DNA of 64,000 nt from Nitrospira defluvii (GCA_011525625.1 WYAX01000008.1:1-64000), one strand, 5' to 3'. Counted from the first letter of the stretch, positions 35,331-45,059 are shown. Numbers and translations: made by a program. The notes: a model not told the origin generated them from the letters alone.

Positions 35331-36286
35331 AGTCCCGACGAGTAGGGTTCCACGCAGGCATGAGCGTTCTGGCGCTCTGCGCGTTGCTGGGATGTGCGAC
35401 TGCTCAGCCACCCGCGCCTCTGGAACCTCAGCCTGGTCTATGGGCGACACAGGGTGAGTCTCTGCGGCGGCAGGGCGATCGTTGGTTGACACGGGGGGAT
35501 CCCGCCCGTGCAGCGGAGGCGTATGAGGCGGCGCGTCGCGTGGCGGAAAGTCTCGACGACAGAAGAACCCTCGTCGGCACGCTGAATGATATCGGTCGTG
35601 TGGCTCTCGGGCGTGGGGACTCGACTCTCGCGATCACCTCGCATGGGCGGGCGGTTACCCTGGCCCGGGAACTGGGCGCGTCAGACCTCTTACTCGAGAG
35701 CCTGACGGCGTTGGGGACGGCAACGCATGAGGCCGGACAGACCGAGGAGGCCGAGCCGCTCTATCAGGAGGCGCTGGACTTGGCTCAACAGAAGGCGGAT
35801 CAAGCGGCGGAGGCGACGCTGCGGAACAACCTGGGTCTGCTGCGACAGGCGAAGGGAGACCTTGAGCAGGCTGCCCTGCAGTTCCGTCACGCCATGGCGT
35901 TGAATCAGGCTGCCGGCAACCTTCCCTCCGAAGCGAGCAACCACGTGAACCTGGGCATGGTCGCCGAGGCACGCCAGGCCTACGATGTGGCCGAGCAGGA
36001 GTTCGAACGGGCGCTGGAGCTAGACAAAGTCGCGGAACATCGGACCGGGATTGCCGCAGACCTCTCGCGGTTGGGACGGGTAGCCGACCGCCGGGGATTT
36101 CCCGATCGCGGCCTCGCTTTGTTTGAGCGTGCCTACCGCAGCTATCTAGCGCAGGGTGATCGGGGCGGCGCCGTGGCCGCTCTGACTCAGGCCGTGGCCT
36201 GCGCGAAGAAGTTGGGCCGAGATGCAGATGTCGCGCGATTAGGGCAGGCACTGAGCCGACTGTCCGTGCCTGCTTCTGCGAGGTAG
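35327..36286 (+). CDS. TPR-repeat lipoprotein of the Mla operon
   Basis: A 319-aa protein. The signal peptide ends in a lipobox (VLALCALLGC, ~residue 23). The mature part is made of about five tetratricopeptide repeats (GDRWLTRGDPARAAEAYEAA, LRNNLGLLRQAKGDLEQAAL, NHVNLGMVAEARQAYDVAE). Coupling to mlaD by an ATGA overlap suggests it acts with the transporter, perhaps as an outer-membrane docking lipoprotein in place of MlaA, which is absent here. Confidence 0.85.
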   Translation: MKSRRVGFHAGMSVLALCALLGCATAQPPAPLEPQPGLWATQGESLRRQGDRWLTRGDPARAAEAYEAARRVAESLDDRRTLVGTLNDIGRVALGRGDSTLAITSHGRAVTLARELGASDLLLESLTALGTATHEAGQTEEAEPLYQEALDLAQQKADQAAEATLRNNLGLLRQAKGDLEQAALQFRHAMALNQAAGNLPSEASNHVNLGMVAEARQAYDVAEQEFERALELDKVAEHRTGIAADLSRLGRVADRRGFPDRGLALFERAYRSYLAQGDRGGAVAALTQAVACAKKLGRDADVARLGQALSRLSVPASAR

Positions 36287-36313
36287 GTCGTATGACGATC
36301 AGAGGCAGGCCGC

Positions 36314-38626
36314 CTACTTGATGGCGACGGCCTTGACCTCCTTGTAGGTCGTGTGCCCCTGCAGCACCTTCTGAATGCCGTCCTGCACCAGCGTAGTCAT
36401 CCCGTCGTCCATGGCGGCTTTGAGCATTTCATCGGTCTTGGCTTTGTTCTGGATCAACTTTTTCATGTGATCCGTGCCCAGCAACAACTCGTGCAGCGCC
36501 ACGCGGCCTTTCAGGCCGGTCCGGTTGCAGGTATCACACCCCTTCCCCCGATAGAGTCGAAAGTTGGCATCGAAGGGGACCTTCAGGGTGTCCCAATAAT
36601 CCGGACCATACCCCAGCCGCAATTCCTCATATTCTTCCTTGGACGGTTGATACGCTTCCTTGCAATCTTTACAGATGCGTCGCGCCAACCGCTGGGCCAG
36701 TACGCCCAGCATGGCGTCGGCAAAACTGAAGGAGTCGCAGCCCATGTCCAACAGACGAGTAATAGTTTCCACCGCGCTGTTCGTGTGCAACGTGCTGAGC
36801 ACCAAGTGGCCTGTCAGCGAGGCTTCGATGCCGGTATCCGCCGTTTCTTTATCCCGCATTTCTCCGACCATAATCACGTCCGGGTCGGCGCGGAGGAAGG
36901 CGCGCATGGCCGCCGCGAAGGTAAATCCGATTTTAGAATGGACCTGTACCTGGCGCAGTCCGTATTGCGTGATTTCGACCGGGTCTTCCGCCGTCCAGAT
37001 TTTGATGTCCGGAGTGTTGATGTACCCGAGCACGGAGTGCAGCGTGGTGGTTTTTCCGGATCCGGTCGGTCCGACGCAGAGAATGATGCCGTAGGGTTTT
37101 TCGGCGATACTCTTAATTTCACGCAGGTTTCGATCCGAGAAGCCCATCTTATCGACCGGCAACGGTTCGCTCGCGGCCAGAATACGCATGACGACGTCTT
37201 CGTTGTAGCCGGCGGTCGGGATGGTGGCGACGCGCAGCTCGATTTCCTTGTTCTCACCGATCTTGAATTTGATTTTCCCGTCCTGGGGCTTCCGGCGTTC
37301 CGCGATGTCGAGGCTGGCCATGATCTTCAGTCGCGAGACGATGGCGCGGCGATAACTCGGCGGAATTTTCATGTACTCGAAGCAGTCGCCGTCGACTCGG
37401 AACCGCACGAGGGTATCGCGTTTTTCTCCATAGGGCTCGATATGAATATCTGACGTCCCTTGCCGGAAGGCATCGGCGATGATCTGGTTGGCGAGACGCA
37501 CGATGGCGTTGTCGTTCTCATCGAGTCCTGCGCTGGATGCTTCCTCCTGCGCTTCCAGCTGGGACTCGCTGACCAACTCGCCGAGAATGTCGGAGACATT
37601 CTCGTTCATTTTGTTGCTGACCTCGGGACCGCCGGTGGTGCTCGTGAGAAAGAGGGCGATGTCGCGGCGCAGACTGACGGCGAAGCGGATATTGAGGCCA
37701 GGGAAGGTGCGCTTGATGTCCTGGACGCGATCCAAATCGCCGGGATCGTCGGTCAGAATCTCGATTGCGGCCCGGTCCCGCTTCAGGGGCATCCAGTGAT
37801 TTTTCTTCAGGTAGTCGACGTTGAGGTTCTTAAGGAGTTCGATGTCGACGATGGTCCGTTCGTTGTACTCGATGTAGGGGCATTTGTGGAAATTGGCGAG
37901 CGATTTACCGATTTCGGCTTTCGGTACCTTATATTTCTCAATCAGGAGCGATTCGATGTCCGTCGTGCCCTTCTTCGCTTCGTTGAGGGCGACATCCAGA
38001 TCTTGTTGTGAAATCTTGCCGTTGGTCAGCAGGTAATCGAATTTCGACGGCGGCTTCTTGGAGGTTTTGCGTAAGGTGTGAAATGCCGTGCCCAGGGCCT
38101 TGGCGATTTCCGCGACACACTCCTCGTCCTTGCGGGTGAATCGTCCGCCGCTTTTCTTGTTGAGGAGCTGGATGACGCCCATGAGATATTTGTTCTCGGC
38201 CACGACGGGATAGGTGAGGACCTGTTTGGTTTTGAACCCCGTGTTCTTGTCGTAGGTGGCGTCATGGGTCAGCGCAGGGTGAATCGTGGCAAGCTCCGGC
38301 AGGCTATAGGCGTCACCGACATTGACCGGGCGGAGGTATTTGGCGCAGAACCCCGGAAGACTTTGTTCCGTAATCGGTGTGCGGACTTCCTGGACCGTAT
38401 CGAGGTGGGGAATTTTGGAAAAGATTTCCTTTTTTTCAGAGTCCACGACGAAGAGCGTGAGGTCTTCCGCGTCAAAACAGCCGAGAATGTCGTGGCGGAG
38501 ATCCAGGAGGATTTGATCGATGTCTGCGGCGGCGAGAATCTGTGCGCTGATTCGCTTGACGTTTTCGGCGTTGCCGGCCTTGAGCGTGGTCTCACTGACA
38601 CCAGGCAGCGGAGCTTTGGGCTGCAT
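36314..38626 (-). CDS. GAF-domain GspE/PilB-family secretion ATPase
   Basis: A 770-aa protein. Residues ~20-190 form a GAF domain (LILLDLRHDILGCFDAEDLTLFVVD-like segment, VVAENKYLMGVIQLLNK). Residues ~195-320 resemble the MshEN/T2SSE N-domain (YLLTNGKISQQDLDVAL), which in relatives can bind c-di-GMP. The T2SSE ATPase core (~390-760) has Walker A GPTGSGKTTTLH, Asp box, Walker B VIMVGEMRD, His box (LSTLHTN) and the tetracysteine zinc motif (CKDC, CDTC). It may drive a type II or type IV pilus-like machine, but no pseudopilin or pilus genes are adjacent. ATG 38626 has GGAGAG upstream. Confidence 0.9.
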   Translation of the reverse strand: MQPKAPLPGVSETTLKAGNAENVKRISAQILAAADIDQILLDLRHDILGCFDAEDLTLFVVDSEKKEIFSKIPHLDTVQEVRTPITEQSLPGFCAKYLRPVNVGDAYSLPELATIHPALTHDATYDKNTGFKTKQVLTYPVVAENKYLMGVIQLLNKKSGGRFTRKDEECVAEIAKALGTAFHTLRKTSKKPPSKFDYLLTNGKISQQDLDVALNEAKKGTTDIESLLIEKYKVPKAEIGKSLANFHKCPYIEYNERTIVDIELLKNLNVDYLKKNHWMPLKRDRAAIEILTDDPGDLDRVQDIKRTFPGLNIRFAVSLRRDIALFLTSTTGGPEVSNKMNENVSDILGELVSESQLEAQEEASSAGLDENDNAIVRLANQIIADAFRQGTSDIHIEPYGEKRDTLVRFRVDGDCFEYMKIPPSYRRAIVSRLKIMASLDIAERRKPQDGKIKFKIGENKEIELRVATIPTAGYNEDVVMRILAASEPLPVDKMGFSDRNLREIKSIAEKPYGIILCVGPTGSGKTTTLHSVLGYINTPDIKIWTAEDPVEITQYGLRQVQVHSKIGFTFAAAMRAFLRADPDVIMVGEMRDKETADTGIEASLTGHLVLSTLHTNSAVETITRLLDMGCDSFSFADAMLGVLAQRLARRICKDCKEAYQPSKEEYEELRLGYGPDYWDTLKVPFDANFRLYRGKGCDTCNRTGLKGRVALHELLLGTDHMKKLIQNKAKTDEMLKAAMDDGMTTLVQDGIQKVLQGHTTYKEVKAVAIK

Positions 38627-38880
38627 CAAGTTCTCTCCAAACAGGCTGAACGGGGAGCTACGCGTGGTGTCGGAATCGCACTCCTGAATCGGGAACCTGC
38701 TCCTGGCACGAGTTCCTGGCCGGGCTTCTTCCTTGTGTGTCAGTGTATCGCAACAGCGGGTCAAGGCAAGCAAAAGGCATTTTCTCAAACCTGTCTGCGG
38801 AGGCTCGGCTTCGCCGGTCAGGCCGAGACGTGCTGGGGGAGAGGGCCGTGAGGGTGGTGACGCGTGGGAGAGCGGAACAG

Positions 38881-40587
38881 CTACGATGCGGCGTGGATCA
38901 GCGCCGTGAGCGTGGGGAGCACCTGGTCGGGAGCGATTTTTTTGGTGTCGCCGGTCAGACGGACTTTGAGTTCGACCTGTCCTTGCGCCAGCCCTTTTTC
39001 TCCGATCACCAGATGGAAGGGAGCGCCGATCAGGTCGGCATCGTTGAATTTCACACCGGCGCGTTCGTCACGGTCGTCCCACAGCACCTCGATACCGGAT
39101 TCCTGCATCGAGCGATAGAGGGAGCTGGCAAGTTGGGCGACCGGCTCGGACTGACTCAGCGGCAGAAGGGTGACGTGAAACGGCGCGATGGGAATCGGCC
39201 ACTTGATGCCTTTGGCATCGTGGTTTTGCTCAACCGATGCGGCCGCCACCCGGCTCACCCCGATGCCGTAACAGCCCATGACGGCGAGCTGTTCTTGCCC
39301 CTGAGCGTCGAGGAAGGTGGCCTTCATGGCCTGGCTGTATTTCGTGCCTAGCATGAATACGTGACCGACCTCGATGCCTTTGGCCGTCTTCAACGTTCCG
39401 TCCCGGCGGGGCGAGGGGTCACCGGCCTGGGCATTCCGTAGATCGGCAAAGTGATCGACCGTAAAGTCACGTGCCCAGTTGGCGTCGACGAAGTGAGTGT
39501 CGGCCCGGTTGGCTCCCACGACAAAGTTGGCCATGGCTTTCACGGCCCAGTCGGCCAGGACCCGGATGTGTTTCAGCCCGACAGGCCCGGCGTATCCGAC
39601 CGGCGCGCCGGTCAATTCTGGAACTCGTTCCGGTGCGACCAGCTCAACGTCGGTCACACCGAGGAGGCGCTTGACCTTGATTTCATTCACGTCGTGATCG
39701 CCACGAACCAAAACGGCGACGGTCTCTTTCCCTGACGTGTACAAAAGCGTTTTGACCAGTTGCGTCGGTGCGATCTTGAGGAACGTGGTCACTTCCTCGA
39801 CCGTCCGTCGGCCCGGCGTCGAGACGGCTGTGAGCGGACGAGGAGCAGGCAACTCGGAGGCATCCGGCGGCAGGACCTCGGCGCGCTCGACGTTGGCGGC
39901 GTAGGTGCCTTCTTCGCTGTAGACGATGGTTTCTTCTCCGGTCTCAGCCAGGACCATGAATTCGTGCGAGGATGTCCCGCCGATGAGGCCGGTGTCCGCC
40001 TCTACGGGTCTGAACGTGAGCCCGCAGCGGGCGAAGATCCGGTTGTACGCGTCGTACATTTTTTGATAACTCAGCTTGGCCCCGGCTTCATCCCTGTCGA
40101 AACTATAGGCATCCTTCATGATGAATTCGCGTCCGCGCATCAACCCGAAACGGGGACGGATTTCATCCCGGAACTTGGTTTGGATCTGGTAGAAGTTGAG
40201 CGGCATTTGGCGATAGGAACGCACCTCGCGGCGAAAGAGGTCCGTAATTACCTCCTCGTGCGTCGGACCCAGGCAGAAGTCCCGTTCGTGCCGATCCTTG
40301 AAACGCAGGAGTTCCTTGCCATAAAAGTCCCATCGTCCTGTCTCTCGCCACAGTTCCGCCGGGGAGGCGACCGGCATGAGGACTTCCTGTGCGCCGGCGC
40401 GGTTCATTTCCTCGCGGACGATCTTCTCGATTTTTCGCAGCACCCGCAGTCCAAGCGGTAGATAGGTATAGATGCCGGCCGCGACCTTTCGAATCATGCC
40501 GGCACGCAGCATGTATCGATGGCTGACGGTTTCAGCTTCGCCTGGATCTTCTCGTAGAGTTGGAATGAGGGTTTCAGAGACGCGCAT
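38881..40587 (-). CDS. proS: Prolyl-tRNA synthetase
   Basis: A 568-aa class II aminoacyl-tRNA synthetase of bacterial type. Motif 1/2 regions (VLMPVASPAELWRETGRW, FCLGPTHEEVITDLFRREVRSYRQ, PRFGLMRGREFIMKDAYSFD), the internal editing domain (~225-405) and motif 3 (MGCYGIGVSRVAAASVEQNHD) are present, followed by the anticodon-binding domain. Charges tRNA-Pro. It is the last gene of the uppS-cdsA-dxr-rseP-proS operon, 6 bases after rseP. Confidence 0.97.
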   Translation of the reverse strand: MRVSETLIPTLREDPGEAETVSHRYMLRAGMIRKVAAGIYTYLPLGLRVLRKIEKIVREEMNRAGAQEVLMPVASPAELWRETGRWDFYGKELLRFKDRHERDFCLGPTHEEVITDLFRREVRSYRQMPLNFYQIQTKFRDEIRPRFGLMRGREFIMKDAYSFDRDEAGAKLSYQKMYDAYNRIFARCGLTFRPVEADTGLIGGTSSHEFMVLAETGEETIVYSEEGTYAANVERAEVLPPDASELPAPRPLTAVSTPGRRTVEEVTTFLKIAPTQLVKTLLYTSGKETVAVLVRGDHDVNEIKVKRLLGVTDVELVAPERVPELTGAPVGYAGPVGLKHIRVLADWAVKAMANFVVGANRADTHFVDANWARDFTVDHFADLRNAQAGDPSPRRDGTLKTAKGIEVGHVFMLGTKYSQAMKATFLDAQGQEQLAVMGCYGIGVSRVAAASVEQNHDAKGIKWPIPIAPFHVTLLPLSQSEPVAQLASSLYRSMQESGIEVLWDDRDERAGVKFNDADLIGAPFHLVIGEKGLAQGQVELKVRLTGDTKKIAPDQVLPTLTALIHAAS

Positions 40588-40593
40588 GTGGGG

Positions 40594-41988
40594 TTATGGG
40601 GAAATCAGCCGCTCGATGTCGTTCCAGAAGGCGAAAATCATGATACCGACCAACAGTACCAATCCAACCTGTTGTGCCAGTTCTCGCTGCCGATCTTCAA
40701 GAGGTTTCCGTCGAATCGCTTCGATGAAGAAAAATAACAGGTGACCGCCGTCCAGAATGGGAATCGGCAGCAGGTTGAGCACACCCAGGTTGATGCTCAG
40801 CATAGCCATGAGGAACACCAGGCTCGAGGTCCCCTGTTCCGCGGCATCACCCGCCGTTTTCGCGATGGTGAGCGGTCCACCGATATTCTTGCGGGAAATG
40901 TCTCCGGTAATGATCTTGTAAATCCCCACCACTGTGAGTTCAGTCCATCCCCAGGTCGCTTGCGCTCCCAACCAGGGCGCCTTCAACGGTTCGTTGGTCT
41001 GGAGAATCGTCTGGTTCTGGGCCGAAATGCCGATCTTCCCGACCTCGGTCGGTTTCCCGTCCACGGTCGTCTTTTCGCCCATCGGAGTGACGGAGACCGT
41101 CTGTGCGGACCCGCTCCGTTGAACCTCAAACTGCAAGGCGTGATTCGGATTCTCTCGCACCAGTGCGGTCATTTGAGACCAAGTAAAGATGTCGTGTCCG
41201 TCGATGCGGATGACACGGTCTCCGGCAAGGAGCCCGGCCGCCTGGGCGCGCGATCCGGGGATGACGGCGGTGATGACCGGCGCCCGTTCTTCGATGCCGA
41301 GCTGGTAGATCGTCGTAGGCTTGCCGTTGCCCTGCACGGTGCTTTTACTCGGCGTCACAAGCACCGTCTTGATCTGTTCCCCGCGCGTGAGGTCCAGGGT
41401 CAGTTGTTTGCCGTTGCTCTGGGCGATGAATTTCAATAACTCCGCATTGGTGGAGATGTCCTTTTCATTGACCCGGATGATGCGGTCGCCGGGCTTCAAC
41501 CCGGCCTGGTCGGCCGGTGATCCGGGAAGCACGGCTTCGATTTCCGGAATAATGTCCTTGAAGCTGGGAACCGGCAGGGTATAGCCCAGTCCGATATAGG
41601 TCGTATAAATCAAATAGGCCAGGATGAAGTTGAAGATCGGTCCGGCTGCCACGATGAGGGTCTTGCCCCAGAGCGATTGATGCACAAACGCGCGCTTTTT
41701 TTCTTCGGGGGTCAGGGGTTCGTGTTCGTCCTCGCCGAAGAGCTTGACGTAGCCACCGAGTGGAACGATCGAGAGAAGATATTCGGTTTCACCGATTTGC
41801 CGTCCGAAGATTTTGGGCCCGAAACCGAGGGAGAACTTGAGCACCTTGACCCCGACCCAGCGCGCGGCCAGGAAATGCCCCATTTCATGAAAGGCCACGA
41901 GGACGCCCAGTACCACCAGAAATGGAAGCGCCCAGTGGGTCAGAAGCGACACGATGTCAGGGGACCAGGCAAAGGTTGTTCCCACCAC
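40594..41988 (-). CDS. rseP: Site-2 protease RseP
   Basis: A 464-aa membrane zinc protease. The N-terminal HEMGH (~residue 35) and C-terminal LDGGH motif are the metal site. Two PDZ domains (~130-210 and ~220-290; VLPGSPADQAGLKPGDRI and VIPGSRAQAAGLLAGDRV) lie between membrane helices. In E. coli it cleaves anti-sigma factor RseA in the envelope-stress pathway and trims signal peptides. It starts at GTG 41988 (or the adjacent GTG 41985) after AAGGAG, in the usual dxr-rseP order. Confidence 0.96.
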   Translation of the reverse strand: MVGTTFAWSPDIVSLLTHWALPFLVVLGVLVAFHEMGHFLAARWVGVKVLKFSLGFGPKIFGRQIGETEYLLSIVPLGGYVKLFGEDEHEPLTPEEKKRAFVHQSLWGKTLIVAAGPIFNFILAYLIYTTYIGLGYTLPVPSFKDIIPEIEAVLPGSPADQAGLKPGDRIIRVNEKDISTNAELLKFIAQSNGKQLTLDLTRGEQIKTVLVTPSKSTVQGNGKPTTIYQLGIEERAPVITAVIPGSRAQAAGLLAGDRVIRIDGHDIFTWSQMTALVRENPNHALQFEVQRSGSAQTVSVTPMGEKTTVDGKPTEVGKIGISAQNQTILQTNEPLKAPWLGAQATWGWTELTVVGIYKIITGDISRKNIGGPLTIAKTAGDAAEQGTSSLVFLMAMLSINLGVLNLLPIPILDGGHLLFFFIEAIRRKPLEDRQRELAQQVGLVLLVGIMIFAFWNDIERLISP

Positions 41989-42010
41989 AACACTCCTTGG
42001 GTTCAGGGTA

Positions 42011-43171
42011 TTACCGCGTCAGGGAATGGACCAGGGACTCTGCCGTTTCGCGAGCCCACCGGTCGGCCTCGAGTGCATCATCCAGCCCGGTGATCGGTCT
42101 CGGCGTGTGAGCTTTCATTGTACTCCGAATAATCTCCGGAATATCCAGAAAACGAATTCCGTTCTGGAGGAAGGCGTCCACGGCGACTTCGTTGGCGGCA
42201 TTCATGGTGGCGGGCATGGTGCCTCCGATCCGTAAGGCATCAAACCCCAGCTGCAAACAGGGAAATCGGTCGTGGTCCGGCTTGTAAAACGTCAAGGTCG
42301 CGATCTCGGTCAAATCCAAGGATGGAAGGTCCAGCGGCATCCGCTCCGGGTACCGCATCGCATAGGAGATCGGCGTACGCATGTCCGGCAGCCCCAGTTG
42401 CGCGATCACCGATCGGTCTCTGTATTCTACCAGAGAATGGATGATGCTTTCCCGGTGCACCAGTACTTCGATCTGCGTCTCCGGAATATCGAACAGCCAC
42501 CGGGCTTCGATGACTTCCAACCCCTTGTTCATCAAGGTGGCCGAGTCGATGGTGATCTTCGCTCCCATTTTCCAGTTGGGATGTTGCAAGGCACGCTCGG
42601 GCGCGACGTCCTGCAACTGTTCGCGGGAAAAGTTCCAGAGCGGTCCGCCCGATGCGGTCAGAATCACGCGTTTGACATCCTCGCGGCGATGTCCTTCCAG
42701 TGACTGAAAGATGGCGCTGTGCTCGCTGTCGATGGGAAAAATGCGGACATGGTGTTTCTTGGCCTCCGCTTGCATCAGCTCCCCGGCCATGACCATCGGT
42801 TCCTTATTGGCGAGGGCGATCTGTTTGCCGGCTCGGATGGCCGCTAACGTCGGGAGCAACCCGGCCCCGCCGACGATGGCGGAGATCACCAGCTCGGCGT
42901 CCGGCGATTGTGCGACCTGCGCCACCCCTTCCGGCCCCGCGAAGATTGTTACGGGAAAGTCGGTGCAGCGCCGGCGCAACCGTTCTGCGGCGGCTTCGCT
43001 GGCGAGGGCTGCGAATGCGGGACGGAAGCGGCGAATCTGGGCCTCAAGTTTGTCATCGTTCGAGCCGGCGGTCAGGCCAATGACGCGGAAGTCCTCAGGA
43101 AACCGATCCACAATATCGAGCGTGTTCGTGCCGATCGAGCCGGTCGAACCGAGAATGACGATGTTCTTCAT
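42011..43171 (-). CDS. dxr: 1-deoxy-D-xylulose-5-phosphate reductoisomerase
   Basis: A 386-aa enzyme of the MEP isoprenoid pathway that makes 2-C-methyl-D-erythritol 4-phosphate with NADPH. The N-terminal nucleotide-binding motif is LGSTGSIGTNTLDI; the substrate and metal sites are seen in DSEHSAIFQ, TASGGPLW, GAKITIDSATLMNKGLEVIEA and the flexible loop WKMG. Length is normal. Isoprenoids from this pathway feed UppS and hopanoid synthesis (hpnD/hpnE) in the same window. Confidence 0.97.
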   Translation of the reverse strand: MKNIVILGSTGSIGTNTLDIVDRFPEDFRVIGLTAGSNDDKLEAQIRRFRPAFAALASEAAAERLRRRCTDFPVTIFAGPEGVAQVAQSPDAELVISAIVGGAGLLPTLAAIRAGKQIALANKEPMVMAGELMQAEAKKHHVRIFPIDSEHSAIFQSLEGHRREDVKRVILTASGGPLWNFSREQLQDVAPERALQHPNWKMGAKITIDSATLMNKGLEVIEARWLFDIPETQIEVLVHRESIIHSLVEYRDRSVIAQLGLPDMRTPISYAMRYPERMPLDLPSLDLTEIATLTFYKPDHDRFPCLQLGFDALRIGGTMPATMNAANEVAVDAFLQNGIRFLDIPEIIRSTMKAHTPRPITGLDDALEADRWARETAESLVHSLTR

Positions 43172-43203
43172 GGCGTGCTCCAGAGCAGGCGGACAATCAT
43201 GCG

Positions 43204-44052
43204 TTACACGGCGCCGACCATCGCGACATAGTAGTAGAACGCCGGTCCTGTGAACAAGAGGCTATCGAGTCGATCCAACATTCCGCCATGGCCGGGAATC
43301 AGTGCGCCGGAATCTTTGAATCCCGTGCTGCGTTTCATGGCCGATTCCGCGAGGTCGCCGATGAGGCCGGCGATCGTGAGCAGCACCCCGAGCGCGAGGC
43401 AATCGACCAACGAGAAGCGCGGCAGAAACCAGGCCCGTGCGAGGATGGCTGCCAGGCAGGCAAGGGCAAGTCCCCCGGCCAATCCTTCATACGTTTTCTT
43501 CGGGCTGATGATCGGCGCGAGCCTGTGCCGCCCCATGGATTTTCCCGCGATGTAGGCGCCGGTGTCCCCGGCCCAGGTCACGAGGACCACGAAAAAAATC
43601 AGCATGGCTCCATCCGGCTGGGCTCTCGTGAGCAGGAGATACCCGAGGGAAAGGCCGACGTACAAGACGCCCATGATCAGCACCATGCCGTCCTGCAGCG
43701 ACTCCTTCAATGGCTTGTCGGAGAGCAGCGGCAGGCAGAGGGCTGTCGCCAGAGTCCCCATCAGCACGGTACGGTCGCTCAAGGATGCAGGCCACTGGGT
43801 ACTGCTCAAGAGGAGACCGGTGGCGGCGACTCCCACCCAGCCCCACCAGGGCCACGCGGTAGGCCCGAGATGCAGGCGGTAAAACTCTCCCACGGCACAC
43901 AAGCCTGACAGGGCGACCAGTAGGAAAAAGGCGATCGGCCCCAGGTCGTGCACGAGGACGACGAAGATCGGAACGAACACCACCGCAGCCAACACGCGGC
44001 GAATCGTTTCCGACGACGAACGGGGGCGCGCTTGGTCCTGGGGGGGCGGCAT
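43204..44052 (-). CDS. cdsA: Phosphatidate cytidylyltransferase
   Basis: A 282-aa integral membrane enzyme that makes CDP-diacylglycerol for phospholipid synthesis. The CdsA signature is present near the C-terminus: SAMKRSTGFKDSGALIPGHGG. At least seven hydrophobic helices precede it. ATG 44052 has GAGGAG upstream; a longer frame from 44154 would overlap uppS and add a Cys-rich, unlikely N-terminus. It lies between uppS and dxr. Confidence 0.95.
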   Translation of the reverse strand: MPPPQDQARPRSSSETIRRVLAAVVFVPIFVVLVHDLGPIAFFLLVALSGLCAVGEFYRLHLGPTAWPWWGWVGVAATGLLLSSTQWPASLSDRTVLMGTLATALCLPLLSDKPLKESLQDGMVLIMGVLYVGLSLGYLLLTRAQPDGAMLIFFVVLVTWAGDTGAYIAGKSMGRHRLAPIISPKKTYEGLAGGLALACLAAILARAWFLPRFSLVDCLALGVLLTIAGLIGDLAESAMKRSTGFKDSGALIPGHGGMLDRLDSLLFTGPAFYYYVAMVGAV

Positions 44053-44095
44053 CGTCTCCTCGCACTGGCATGCTCCCGGTTCCACCACGAAGAGG

Positions 44096-44881
44096 CTAGG
44101 AGGACACGCTGCTGAACACTCGACCGAAACGGCGCTCGCGCCGCTGGTATTCAATCAGCGCGACTAACGTTTCGCGTCGACGGAAATCCGGCCAGAGAGT
44201 CGGGGTGAAGTAGAGTTCCGTGTAGGCCAGTTGCCATAACAGAAAATTGCTGATTCGAGTCTCCCCGCTGGTCCGAATCAGGAGATCGGGGTCGGGGAGA
44301 TCGTGGGTATAGAGTGCCCCTTCCATCCTACGTTCGTCGATCTGATCGATCGAGAGCCGACCGTCTTGTACGGCCCGCGCGAGGTCCTTGGCCGCATCGA
44401 CCAGTTCCGCCCGGCCGCCGTAACTGAGGGCGACGTTCAGGATCAGCTTGTCCAGATGCGCGGTGTCCTGTTCGGTAGTGCGGACCCACTGCAGTGCCGA
44501 CGCAGGCAGTGCCGTGACGCGGCCGATCGTCTGGAAGCGTACGCCCTTTTCGACCAGGCTCGACCGTTCCGTCGAGAGATAATGTTCTAATAGTCCCATC
44601 AACGCCGTGATTTCCTGGGCCGGCCGGTTCCAATTCTCCTGCGAAAACGCATAGATCGTCAGGATTTTAATGCCGAGCTCCAGCGAGAGCGAAATAAGCT
44701 CCCGTACGGATTTGATGCCTTCCTGATGACCGGCGATGCGAGGCAATCCCCGGAGCTCGGCCCATCGACCGTTGCCGTCCATAATCACGGCCAGATGTTT
44801 GGGCAGCAGGTCCGGGTCGAGTTGCGAAAGCAGGTCGGCGTCGGGTGGTGGCTCAATGTCGGGGGATTGCGGATCGTTCAT
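44096..44881 (-). CDS. uppS: Undecaprenyl diphosphate synthase (isoprenyl transferase)
   Basis: A 261-aa cis-prenyltransferase that makes the C55 lipid carrier for peptidoglycan and polysaccharide synthesis. The catalytic Asp is in VIMDGNGRWAELRGLPRIAGH; further motifs are YAFSQENWNRP, LNVALSYGGR and RTSGETRISNFLLWQLAYTELYF. It is the first gene of the operon and is divergent from tldD, with about 200 bases between them for two promoters. Confidence 0.96.
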   Translation of the reverse strand: MNDPQSPDIEPPPDADLLSQLDPDLLPKHLAVIMDGNGRWAELRGLPRIAGHQEGIKSVRELISLSLELGIKILTIYAFSQENWNRPAQEITALMGLLEHYLSTERSSLVEKGVRFQTIGRVTALPASALQWVRTTEQDTAHLDKLILNVALSYGGRAELVDAAKDLARAVQDGRLSIDQIDERRMEGALYTHDLPDPDLLIRTSGETRISNFLLWQLAYTELYFTPTLWPDFRRRETLVALIEYQRRERRFGRVFSSVSS

Positions 44882-45029
44882 GGAGCGGCGTGCGCACCTG
44901 TTGCTGATGCACGTGATGTTTGCAGCGGAAGCCCTGATCTCGTAGGCCGAGTCTAGCGGTGAGGTCGGGTAAAGTCAAACAGTATTTCCCGATTTCGCTG
45001 TATTTGCCGATGGTTCGAGCGTGTTCGCA

Positions 45030-45059
45030 TTGCGCCTCCGGAAATGAGTACGTTATACT
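45030..45059 (+). promoter_or_regulatory. Candidate sigma-70 promoter for tldD
   Basis: TTGCGC at 45030-45035 and TATACT at 45054-45059 are 18 bases apart. A start near 45066 would leave a leader of about 20 bases that ends in AGAGGAG before ATG 45087. Confidence 0.5.

Noticed and set aside
36353-37453. 366-codon plus-strand frame opposite the GspE-type ATPase
   Set aside because: Antisense to a conserved ATPase with complete motifs.
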